From assembly GCA_900016675.1 (NCBI GenBank), contig LN483072.1, forward strand, positions 434,001 to 498,000: a DNA stretch of 64,000 nucleotides. Reading direction: 5' to 3'. This DNA comes from Arthrobacter saudimassiliensis (lineage in GTDB: Bacteria > Actinomycetota > Actinomycetes > Actinomycetales > Micrococcaceae). Positions 9,152 through 16,472 of this stretch are shown one piece after another. The notes under the pieces were generated by a model. That model ran no database searches, was not told where the DNA came from, and was given only the letters and a program-made list of their open reading frames with translations. The first letter of the stretch is position 1. Each line of letters begins with the position of its first letter. A program made the position numbers and the translations under genes.

Positions 9152-10835
9152 AACAGCCTTCGAAGCGTGTTTCCCGTCCAACGGCTGGTTCGACAAGGAG
9201 CCGGCACTGATCAATGCCATGAATACTCCCGAGTCTGGTCATCGACTCCGGGTTCCGGTCAGCCCATGGCCGGCTGCTTTCGCACGGGACCAACACAGTC
9301 TTCCGACGTTTTCGGGGGAAGCAGATGCAGAGGGCGATGTGGCAGCCATCGTTGGGAAGTCCTTCGACTCCGATGTCTTCAACCGGCCGGTGTATGGCGC
9401 AGGCTGGACCCATGAGAAGGTAGCGGACTTCGTGGAGTCGCGGAAGAGCGCCCAGGTTGTGGTCAACGGACATACCTGTCCGACTTTCTCCTTCCTGGCC
9501 TGGTACTTCGCCACCCACATTGTGCTGAGCTATCGGCAGGGTGAGCACTGGCGGTTGTACCTCATCGATGAAATGGGGTTGGTTACAGATGCTCGCTACA
9601 CCGGCGATCGGCAAGGTTTAGAGGATTTTCGACACGCCTATCTGTGGGGGCGGCCGGAGGATGCCCTGAAACGACCCGAACTGCAGATCCTGGCAGGCCC
9701 CGCTTCAACCCCCGCCGACTCTTGGGAGCTCCGTGCCAAGACGTGCCTCGAGCAACTCCAGAACTGGAAGCAGCAGCACACGCATACGTCCCTGCCAGTG
9801 CCAGCACCCCAAGGGCCGGCCCTGAGCGCAGCAGACCTTGATCTCGCGGTCCCGTCGAAGCCCGCTGAGATCGTCCTTGCTCGTGCCACGAGCCGGAAAC
9901 ACCGGTACGAAATCCGGTATCCGCTCGATAGCGATCCCACAACTCTGGAAGCCACCTGCACCGTAGACGGTACTCCACAGCGCTTCACGAACCCGATCAC
10001 CGGGCTGGAGGAGGGGATGCACGCGCCGGCTGCAGACTGGGCCCAGTGGATTTTGACGGATTCCGCGGAAACGGCTGGGGCGACAGTTCCAAAACTGTGG
10101 GAGGTCGACGAACCCGAGGCTGAGCTGTACCGCATTTCCAACAACATCGTCCGCTACGAGGAGCATGAGGTCGCCACTTCTCATTTCAGGACTTCCACGG
10201 AGCTTCAGGCGTGGCTGCGGGCCTCGCTGGGCAACCACAATGTTCCGCTCCTCGTACGCACTCTCGACGACATCCATCTGGTCCTAGATCTGGACCGGAT
10301 GCCCATGTATCAGAAGAATGTCTTCAACCGCTCCGAGGGCAAGGACCCCAGGGTCAGCTACGCCCCACGGATTTTCCACCCATGGAAGGGTTTGGAGAAC
10401 TGGCGGGAACCGACCACGGGACAGTGCCCCCATTATCCGCGGCTACAAACGGTGATGGACGGACGGGAGCTGCAGGCCTACACAGCCACCAACTGCCTGA
10501 ACTTCGAATCTCTCCAGAACGACCTGCTGCCGGATGACGCTCCGTCTGGCCCAAACTCCTGGTTCATCATTGGCGTCGAGCAGGGCCTGCACTCACCCAC
10601 ATGCATCGTCTTTCCGGCAGCGGACAGCATCCTTTCCGTGACCACGGACAACGATGGGGCGACCGCGCTTATCACGGCTCGTGATTACCCCACCCGCAAC
10701 GATGAATTGCACCGGGAGGCAGCTTTCCGCAACCGATGGAGCCAGTGGCTTGATGAAGACCACCCGCTGACACCGGAAGAGATTCAGGCCGGATTGGAGT
10801 CCCTAAAGCGGTTGATCGAGGAGCAGCGACCATGA
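9144..10835 (+). CDS. Large unrecognised protein of the AddAB-like locus
   Basis: A 563-residue soluble protein from the GTG at 9144, chosen because it overlaps the previous stop by 8 nt as an earlier pair in the locus does. The frame is open further upstream, but that would overlap the previous gene by 160 nt. The N-terminal 190 residues carry a compact domain containing HTCPTFSFLAWYFATHIVL and WRLYLIDEMG. A polar Pro/Ala linker lies about residues 210-240, and a second domain covers residues 240-560. There is no transmembrane segment and no P-loop or classical nuclease motif. The function is unknown. Its place in the operon suggests a partner of the nuclease-helicase proteins. Confidence 0.7.
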   Translation: MARTAFEACFPSNGWFDKEPALINAMNTPESGHRLRVPVSPWPAAFARDQHSLPTFSGEADAEGDVAAIVGKSFDSDVFNRPVYGAGWTHEKVADFVESRKSAQVVVNGHTCPTFSFLAWYFATHIVLSYRQGEHWRLYLIDEMGLVTDARYTGDRQGLEDFRHAYLWGRPEDALKRPELQILAGPASTPADSWELRAKTCLEQLQNWKQQHTHTSLPVPAPQGPALSAADLDLAVPSKPAEIVLARATSRKHRYEIRYPLDSDPTTLEATCTVDGTPQRFTNPITGLEEGMHAPAADWAQWILTDSAETAGATVPKLWEVDEPEAELYRISNNIVRYEEHEVATSHFRTSTELQAWLRASLGNHNVPLLVRTLDDIHLVLDLDRMPMYQKNVFNRSEGKDPRVSYAPRIFHPWKGLENWREPTTGQCPHYPRLQTVMDGRELQAYTATNCLNFESLQNDLLPDDAPSGPNSWFIIGVEQGLHSPTCIVFPAADSILSVTTDNDGATALITARDYPTRNDELHREAAFRNRWSQWLDEDHPLTPEEIQAGLESLKRLIEEQRP

Positions 10836-11089
10836 TCCTCACGAGGGATGACACGATATCCGACACCGGACTCGACGCGGGTTTCGGAGCCGGAAGATGC
10901 GTCTGGGATGAGTCTGTTTGCGTGGACAAACCCACCCACTTTGTGACCTCCAACGTGGTTGGTGGCGCTGCGGCGGAAGTCTATTGCCTCAGGCACTACG
11001 TGCTGACGCTCGCCGGTCTGTGCGAGCTCCACCTGCCCAATTGCGAAGGTGACTTCAGCGGACACGTCCTAAGCCATGGGGAGCTCTAA
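10832..11089 (+). CDS. Small Cys/His-rich protein, probable zinc binder
   Basis: An 85-residue protein starting at the ATG that overlaps the previous stop (ATGA). Cys23, Cys30, Cys52, His55, Cys64, His67 and Cys71 give a YCxxH and a CxxHxxxC arrangement suited to one or two structural zinc ions. No known family is recognised. Tight coupling to the 563-residue gene suggests that the two proteins act together. Confidence 0.65.
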   Translation: MILTRDDTISDTGLDAGFGAGRCVWDESVCVDKPTHFVTSNVVGGAAAEVYCLRHYVLTLAGLCELHLPNCEGDFSGHVLSHGEL

Positions 11090-11142
11090 CTGTCCGACAA
11101 CGACCCTGGCGCGTACTAGCGCCCAGACAACAGGAGTTCGCC

Positions 11143-12378
11143 TTGTACGAACCGGGATTTGCAGTAATTGATTTGGAAACAACCGGACTCAACCCGCGCT
11201 ACCACCACCGCGTGGTCGAAGTTGGGATCGTGACTTTGGATGCAACTGGTCGGGTCCTCGATCGGTGGGAGAGCCTGGTCAATCCGCAGAGGGATCTTGG
11301 ACCTCAAAGTATTCATGGAATCAGGGCTGCCCAGGTCTTGGAAGCGCCGACCTTCGCCGAGCTGGCCCCCGCGATTTCTTCACGGCTTCGCGGCAACGTC
11401 CTGGTCGCGCACAACCTTTCCTTCGATGCAGCGTTCCTGGAACACGAGTTCACCCGTGCTGGGTTGACCCTTCCGCCCATGTTCCTGCAGGGGCTCTGCA
11501 CGATGCGGCTTTCACACGACTACGTTTTCGGCAATGCCCGGTCGCTTGCCCACTGCTGCGAGTTTCTCAGTGTTCCTACAGGCTCCGCGCACTGTGCAGG
11601 GGATGATGCCGAAGCCGCAGCTGGTCTGTTGTCCCGCTACATCGACATGGACCCAAACCGGCCGGACTGGGAAAAGCATCTGAGCGCCGTGAGCCAGCTG
11701 GCATGGCCTCCCCTTGAACACGGACCCCTCGTTCGGACAGTACAGCGAGGCTTCACCGCTGAGCCCGTGCACTTTCTCCAGCGGATCACAGCGCATATGA
11801 CGGAGTTCAGTGGCCCCGCCGAGGACGAGGAGTACCTGATGCTCCTGGAGCGGGCAATGCTAGATCGTCACCTGTCCTATACCGAGCAGCAGGAGTTGGT
11901 CGCTTTAGCTCAGGTGCTGGGGATTGGCAGGCAGCGTTGCAACGACCTGCACAGGTACTACCTCGAGCAGCTGGTCACCGCCGCGTGGGCTGATGGCGTC
12001 ATCACCCCTGATGAAGAAAAGGACCTTCGTCTCGCTGCCGACGCCTTAGGCCTTCCGGGCAAGGTCCTGGACGATGAACTCGCCAAAGGCCAGAAAGAGA
12101 CGGACACTCCCTCGCCAACCGCCAAAGCTCCTCTGTCCGTCGCTCCAGGCTCGATAGTCGTGCTGACCGGAGCCATGACAAGGCCCCGCGACCAATTTGC
12201 ATCGGCGTTGCGGGACCTCGGCTACGTCGTGGCCGACAACGTGACCAAGAAGACCGATGTTGTAGTGGCAGCAGACCCCGACACTTTGTCAGGCAAGGCC
12301 GGCAAAGCAAGAAAATACGGCATTCCCGTCGTCGCCGAGGACTTCCTCTTCACCGGTCTCGGCGTCAGCCGTGTTTGA
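11143..12378 (+). CDS. DnaQ-type 3'-5' exonuclease with TerB-like and BRCT domains
   Basis: A 411-residue protein with three domains. Residues 5-170 form a DEDDh exonuclease: FAVIDLETTGLNP gives the first Asp and Glu (D10, E12), HNLSFDAAFL gives the second Asp, and HCAGDDAEA gives the His/Asp pair. Residues about 220-310 contain two AWADG/DEEK helices resembling a TerB-like domain. Residues about 337-411 (GSIVVLTGAMTRPRDQ...KTDVVVAADP) are a BRCT domain like that of DNA ligase or the RFC large subunit. The TTG start has CAGGAG upstream. It lies 53 nt after the Cys/His protein, so it may belong to the same transcript. It probably acts in DNA end processing or repair. Confidence 0.85.
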   Translation: MYEPGFAVIDLETTGLNPRYHHRVVEVGIVTLDATGRVLDRWESLVNPQRDLGPQSIHGIRAAQVLEAPTFAELAPAISSRLRGNVLVAHNLSFDAAFLEHEFTRAGLTLPPMFLQGLCTMRLSHDYVFGNARSLAHCCEFLSVPTGSAHCAGDDAEAAAGLLSRYIDMDPNRPDWEKHLSAVSQLAWPPLEHGPLVRTVQRGFTAEPVHFLQRITAHMTEFSGPAEDEEYLMLLERAMLDRHLSYTEQQELVALAQVLGIGRQRCNDLHRYYLEQLVTAAWADGVITPDEEKDLRLAADALGLPGKVLDDELAKGQKETDTPSPTAKAPLSVAPGSIVVLTGAMTRPRDQFASALRDLGYVVADNVTKKTDVVVAADPDTLSGKAGKARKYGIPVVAEDFLFTGLGVSRV

Positions 12379-12453
12379 GAGCCGACGCATTCGAAAGGTG
12401 ACACGATTCGATAACTGCTCTCCACCAACAGTCGTCATGTCAGCGCCTCATGC

Positions 12454-12459
12454 CACAAT
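12454..12459 (+). promoter_or_regulatory. Putative -10 box of a leaderless gene
   Basis: CACAAT lies 6 nt before the GTG at 12466, which would place the transcript start at or near the start codon. No convincing -35 box is seen. Confidence 0.4.
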
Positions 12460-12465
12460 GAGGGC

Positions 12466-13725
12466 GTGAATCCTGCAACTGGCGATATCGAAATCGTCCT
12501 TTCTGAACACGGCGCACTTATTGCTGGAGATGACCAAGCTGTGTCGTCGTTGCTGAGCCGTCTCGAGCTGCCCGCAGAGGCACTCGACACAGCAGAGCAA
12601 TCCGCGAAGGACCTGCTGGCCGGGCTGTCCGGGGTTGCTGCGGTCGCCACGGCCTCCGACCCGCAGTGGCTGCGCGTGACCAACGAGAGCTACGCCAGAC
12701 TTCAGGAACTCGCAGGCTTCAACGTGCCAAAGGACGGACTGATTGCCGGCGTCGTGCGCGGCGACAAAGGCCGGATCGATCAGTTTCTGAAGTTCGATTC
12801 ATTCAGCGGCGCCAATCCGCTGATGATGTCCAACGCGGCCACTTTGGCCGCCACAATGGCACTGCGCAGCGCCATAGCAGACCTCCAGTCGCTGGTCGAA
12901 ACCATGGACGTCAAACTCGACGTGCTGTTGGAGGACAACCGCATCGAAGCCCTCGGCGATATCCAGGGGCTAACGTCGGTTCTGACCAGGGCATGCGCCA
13001 TTTACGATGCGACCGGCGTCGTCAGTGAGACGGTGTGGGCCCAGATTGCCGGGCACTCCTCCGCCTTGGCGCGGTCCGAAGCCAAGGCCCGCGGCCAGGT
13101 GGACGCCCTGCGCGCTGCGGTCTCTGCGCGCTCATTTGCCGATCGCGTTGATGCCGTGCAGCGAGCATCCACCAACGAAATGCAACGGTGGCTGGTTATT
13201 CTCGCGGCAATTCACGTCGACCAGCAACGTCTCGACCTGCTGGAACTGGCGCATCTGCGGCAACACAGCCCGGAAGCAGTGGCCGGCCACGCCGAGGAAA
13301 ATCGTAAAGCGCTGCAGAAGCGACGCCAGGCTGTGACAGAGAGCGTGCAGGGCCTCGCAGATGCGCTTTCCGCAGCCGCTGACGTGAGCGACGCCAACCG
13401 CGTGCGCAGCCCGCTGAAAGCCCGCCAGCTCCTTCAGAGCGCCGAGCAGGCGCTAGGCATGATCGCTGCGTTTGCAGAGGTGACCGGCCTCGAGGTCGTC
13501 GCCGGAGGCGAGGTGGAGCGGGAGACCTGGCGAAAGTCGGTCAGTGACCTTGTTTCTGAAGCTCGCTCCAATGTGGTCGCCGTACCAAAAATCCTTAACA
13601 GTCGCCGCGAGGAGAACCTTCTGCGTAAAGCCAGCAAGGTTCAGGCCAAACGCTCAGCCCTCGTTAAGCCGGAATCACCGGGAGAATTGGAGCACGGCTC
13701 CACCTCGAAGCAGGAATCTGACTAG
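12466..13725 (+). CDS. Alpha-helical coiled-coil protein, unknown function
   Basis: A 419-residue protein, not recognised. It is rich in Ala, Leu, Glu and Arg. One segment at about residues 110-150 (ANPLMMSNAATLAATMALR) is moderately hydrophobic, and long amphipathic helices run through residues 150-400. The tail is basic and then polar. There are no enzymatic motifs. The GTG start has no ribosome site but has a -10-like box directly upstream. It follows the exonuclease gene by 87 nt, so it may be a separate unit of the same accessory region. Confidence 0.65.
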   Translation: MNPATGDIEIVLSEHGALIAGDDQAVSSLLSRLELPAEALDTAEQSAKDLLAGLSGVAAVATASDPQWLRVTNESYARLQELAGFNVPKDGLIAGVVRGDKGRIDQFLKFDSFSGANPLMMSNAATLAATMALRSAIADLQSLVETMDVKLDVLLEDNRIEALGDIQGLTSVLTRACAIYDATGVVSETVWAQIAGHSSALARSEAKARGQVDALRAAVSARSFADRVDAVQRASTNEMQRWLVILAAIHVDQQRLDLLELAHLRQHSPEAVAGHAEENRKALQKRRQAVTESVQGLADALSAAADVSDANRVRSPLKARQLLQSAEQALGMIAAFAEVTGLEVVAGGEVERETWRKSVSDLVSEARSNVVAVPKILNSRREENLLRKASKVQAKRSALVKPESPGELEHGSTSKQESD

Positions 13726-13826
13726 GCCCCAGCCAGCATGCGGTCCAAGCTCACCACTTACCCGCTGCCTCTCGCTCCCTTCCATCAGGTTCGGCTGACC
13801 AGCACGGGGGCGCAGAGCTTCACCGC

Positions 13827-14351
13827 TCAGTTCTCCGGGGTCTGTCCTGCCCCAGTCCTCCCAGTGCGGCGGTCGACGGAAGCAGCGGTTCCACCCCCAG
13901 GCTCTCTGTAAAGGACCCTCTTAGTCTCCGCCAACTGGGCAACAGCAGTACGAAAGATCTCTCTGAGGTCGTCTAAATGGAACTGATATTCAGACGGGTC
14001 ACGTGCGGACTTCCTCAGATACTCATTGCAGGCTGCAGACATTTCTACCAGCTCCCTGAAGTGGCGCTCCGACCGCGGCCGGAGCTTCAGCCGTGTGTCC
14101 CGCAGCTGTGTCCGTATCTCGAATACGGCCGCAGTAACGTTTTTCGCGTCAGTGGATTCGAAAGGCACCGCCACGGGGTCGAGAGGTCTAAGGGATCGCC
14201 GAAGATGCAGGTCCGTTATCAGGTTGTTCAGTGCCTGCACCTCAACGAGCGTCGCTTCACGGCTTCGTTGAAAACGTTCAGACAGGAAGGCGACAAAAGC
14301 GCCTACGAAGGAAGCGATGAACATCCAAAAAACCTCAGACAGCCACGGCAT
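13827..14351 (-). CDS. N-terminally anchored membrane protein, unknown function
   Basis: A 174-residue protein with one membrane segment (about residues 7-24, VFWMFIASFVGAFVAFLS), followed by a cytoplasmic, mostly helical and charged domain. No family is recognised. It converges with the coiled-coil gene at 12466 and sits at the right edge of the lower-GC region. Its general layout matches the membrane protein at 841-1431. Confidence 0.6.
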   Translation of the reverse strand: MPWLSEVFWMFIASFVGAFVAFLSERFQRSREATLVEVQALNNLITDLHLRRSLRPLDPVAVPFESTDAKNVTAAVFEIRTQLRDTRLKLRPRSERHFRELVEMSAACNEYLRKSARDPSEYQFHLDDLREIFRTAVAQLAETKRVLYREPGGGTAASVDRRTGRTGAGQTPEN

Positions 14352-14787
14352 TGTGTGAGCCTAATCCTCTTCCTTCCCGAAGGTGGCTGGAAACGCCGGC
14401 TACGCGCCGGAATGAGCCCTGCCATCGATTCCGAACATCCACTGGCATCCAAGGTGATCCTCCGCGACACAGCCGGCGACTCTGTCGATGTGGCCGCGAA
14501 GACACCAGCAATGGCAGAAGAGCTTGGGCGGCTGCCAAGTCTTGCCCCAAGATTGGGCGTACCGGCCCCCTGGATGCCGCACCTGCCGCCCGGACACATC
14601 AACCACCTTGCGCCGGCCACAGCCGGGCGAGCATCCTCAGGCCCGCCTCACGCAGCTTCGCGGCGAGCGCCGGCTCGGAGGCCAGCGCCTCCAGGCGCCC
14701 GTGGTTGCCGACGATCCCCAGGGCTCCTCCATGGCCGTGCCCGCCGCCGAGGGCCTGCCGTGCCGCCCTCCGGTAACATACGCATCC
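14352..14787. other. Gene-poor stretch with gene remnant
   Basis: No intact gene is supported here. The right half contains a decayed ROK-family fragment, annotated separately. The left half (14352-14598) has only weak open frames. This is the place where composition changes from the accessory region to the GC-rich remainder. Confidence 0.6.
14599..14760 (-). pseudogene. Decayed ROK-family repressor fragment
   Basis: On the minus strand an open stretch of about 53 codons reads GNHGRLEALASEPALAAKLR and then EAGL. It matches the intact ROK gene at 21045-22241 (GNYGCLEALASGVAVAAKLR, EAGL). The zinc-binding CxCGNxGC of ROK proteins has become IVGNHGR, so the cysteines are lost. There is no N-terminal helix-turn-helix or sugar-kinase core around it. 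This is a gene remnant, probably not expressed. Confidence 0.6.
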
Positions 14788-15345
14788 CTACACGCGCGCC
14801 CCGTCGATCAGGGCGGCCAGCGGAACCTCCACCGCCTCGCCGTTCAGCACCCGCGGATACGGCCGGCCGGTCAGTTCCGAGAGGGTGAGCCTGATCAGCG
14901 TGCCGTGAGCCACGGCGATGATCCGCTGGCCGGGATACTGCCCGGCCACAGTGCGCAGCGCGGCGAGCCCGCGCTGCGCCACGGCGTCCTCCGGCTCACC
15001 GATGCCAAGCGCGGCCGTCAGCTGCGGTTCCGTCAGGCCGTTCAGGTGCAGGCCTTCCGCCGTTCCATAATCCCGCTCCACCAACCCCGGGACGGTGCCT
15101 CCGGTCCTGAGTCCGGCCGTGTCCGCGATGATCTGGGCTGTCTGCACGGCGCGCTGCAGCGGCGACGAGACCACCATGTCCCACGAATCAGCCGCCAACA
15201 GCCGCCCTGCCGCACGTGCCTGGGCACGGCCCACGTCATTGAGCGGGTTGTCGGTGCGGCCCTGCAACCGCCGCTCCTGGTTCCAGTCCGTTTCGCCGTG
15301 CCGGACCAGGACCAGCCGTTCGGGCGGCCTCCCGTGCCCGATCAT
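14788..15345 (-). CDS. Histidine phosphatase (phosphoglycerate mutase-like)
   Basis: A 185-residue branch of the histidine phosphatase superfamily. The signature LVRHGETDWN near the N-terminus gives the phospho-accepting His. SSPLQRAVQTA supplies the second Arg, Glu is in LVERDYGTAEG, and AVAHGTLIR supplies the second His. The ATG at 15345 is chosen because it overlaps the stop of the transporter ATPase gene (ATGA). It is the last gene of a six-gene overlapping operon and the third phosphatase in it. It probably removes phosphate from a small molecule; a true mutase role is less likely at this size and place. Confidence 0.88.
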   Translation of the reverse strand: MIGHGRPPERLVLVRHGETDWNQERRLQGRTDNPLNDVGRAQARAAGRLLAADSWDMVVSSPLQRAVQTAQIIADTAGLRTGGTVPGLVERDYGTAEGLHLNGLTEPQLTAALGIGEPEDAVAQRGLAALRTVAGQYPGQRIIAVAHGTLIRLTLSELTGRPYPRVLNGEAVEVPLAALIDGARV

Positions 15346-16472
15346 GCCGGCACCAGCTCGGGGTGGGAAGCAGCCGTGCCTGCGGTCTGTGACGCGAAGA
15401 CGCGGGCCCGGAGCACCTCCGGCACCACCCGGTCCCCCGGCCGGGGCGCCCATCCGGTGACGTGCGCCCGCAGGGTCCGGCCCTCCCAGTCCGCTGAGAC
15501 GCCAAACCCATGCGGCCCGTAGAGCGAGGAGGTCACCACACCGGCCCGAGTGCGGCCTGAGCCGCCGTCACCGATGTGCGGGTGCAGCACCAGGTCCAGC
15601 GGAGACACCGCGGCGGTCACGGCGAGCGCGGTCTGCCCCAGCCCGTCGGGTCCCAGGCAGGGCCCGGCTTCGAGCCGTGCCCCGGGGATGCTCAGTCCTT
15701 CCGCAATCTCAAAGCACCCCTCTGCCCAGGTGCCCTCCAGCAGCACGGCATCGTTGACGAAGGACGCCACAAACGCCGACGCCGGGTGGCGCACCAGATC
15801 CTGTGGCGTGCCGACTTGTTCAATTCGCCCCGCACGCAGGACCGCCACCCTGTCGGCCAGGGCCAGCGCCTCCGCCCGGTCGTGCGTGACGTGCACCGAG
15901 GTCAGCCCCTGCTCGCTGGTCAGAGCTTTGAGGTCCAAACGCAGCCTCGCCCGCAGCGGCTCATCGAGCGAGGACAGTGCTTCATCCAGCAGAAGGGCCT
16001 GCGGAGCGCCGGCAATCGCCCGGGCCAGGGCCACACGCTGGCGCTGGCCTCCGGAGAGGGCCGCCGGCGCGCGGTCCCCCAGACCGTCCAGGCCGACCAG
16101 TCCCAGCACACTGCGCACCCGGACCTCCGCTTCTCTGCGGGCCACGCCCGCAAGCCGCAGCGGATATCCGACGTTCCGGGCCACGGACCAGTGCGGCCAG
16201 ATCGCGTGGTCCTGGAAGACCATGCCCAGGTTCCGCTTCTCGGGCGGAATCCAGACCCCCGGTCCCGAGACCGGCTTGCCGCCGAAGCGAAGGGTGCCGG
16301 CCTCGGGTTGAACGAATCCGGCAATGCTGCGCAGCAGGGTGGTCTTCCCGGACCCCGAGGGGCCCAACAGGGCCAGGAACTCGCCGTCGTGCACGTCAAG
16401 GTCAACATCCGACAGGCCGACGTGGCCGTTGGCATAGACGTGGCGCAGGCCTTGCAGGCTGATTGAAGACAT
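15342..16472 (-). CDS. ABC transporter ATPase, Fe3+/organophosphate type
   Basis: A 376-residue ATPase of the FbpC/PotA type. It has Walker A GPSGSGKTT, signature LSGGQRQRVALARA, Walker B LLLDEALSSLD and the switch His in SVHVTHDRAEA. The C-terminal 120 residues form a TOBE-like domain. The ATG at 16472 overlaps the permease stop by one base (TAATG). The open frame continues far upstream only because it lies in the shadow of the permease gene. It energises the permease at 16472-18181. Confidence 0.92.
   Translation of the reverse strand: MSSISLQGLRHVYANGHVGLSDVDLDVHDGEFLALLGPSGSGKTTLLRSIAGFVQPEAGTLRFGGKPVSGPGVWIPPEKRNLGMVFQDHAIWPHWSVARNVGYPLRLAGVARREAEVRVRSVLGLVGLDGLGDRAPAALSGGQRQRVALARAIAGAPQALLLDEALSSLDEPLRARLRLDLKALTSEQGLTSVHVTHDRAEALALADRVAVLRAGRIEQVGTPQDLVRHPASAFVASFVNDAVLLEGTWAEGCFEIAEGLSIPGARLEAGPCLGPDGLGQTALAVTAAVSPLDLVLHPHIGDGGSGRTRAGVVTSSLYGPHGFGVSADWEGRTLRAHVTGWAPRPGDRVVPEVLRARVFASQTAGTAASHPELVPA

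Noticed and set aside
14454-14534. Plus-strand frame reading DVAAKTPAMAEELGRL, similar to sulfatase C-termini
   Set aside because: Too short and too general; no other sulfatase part lies nearby.
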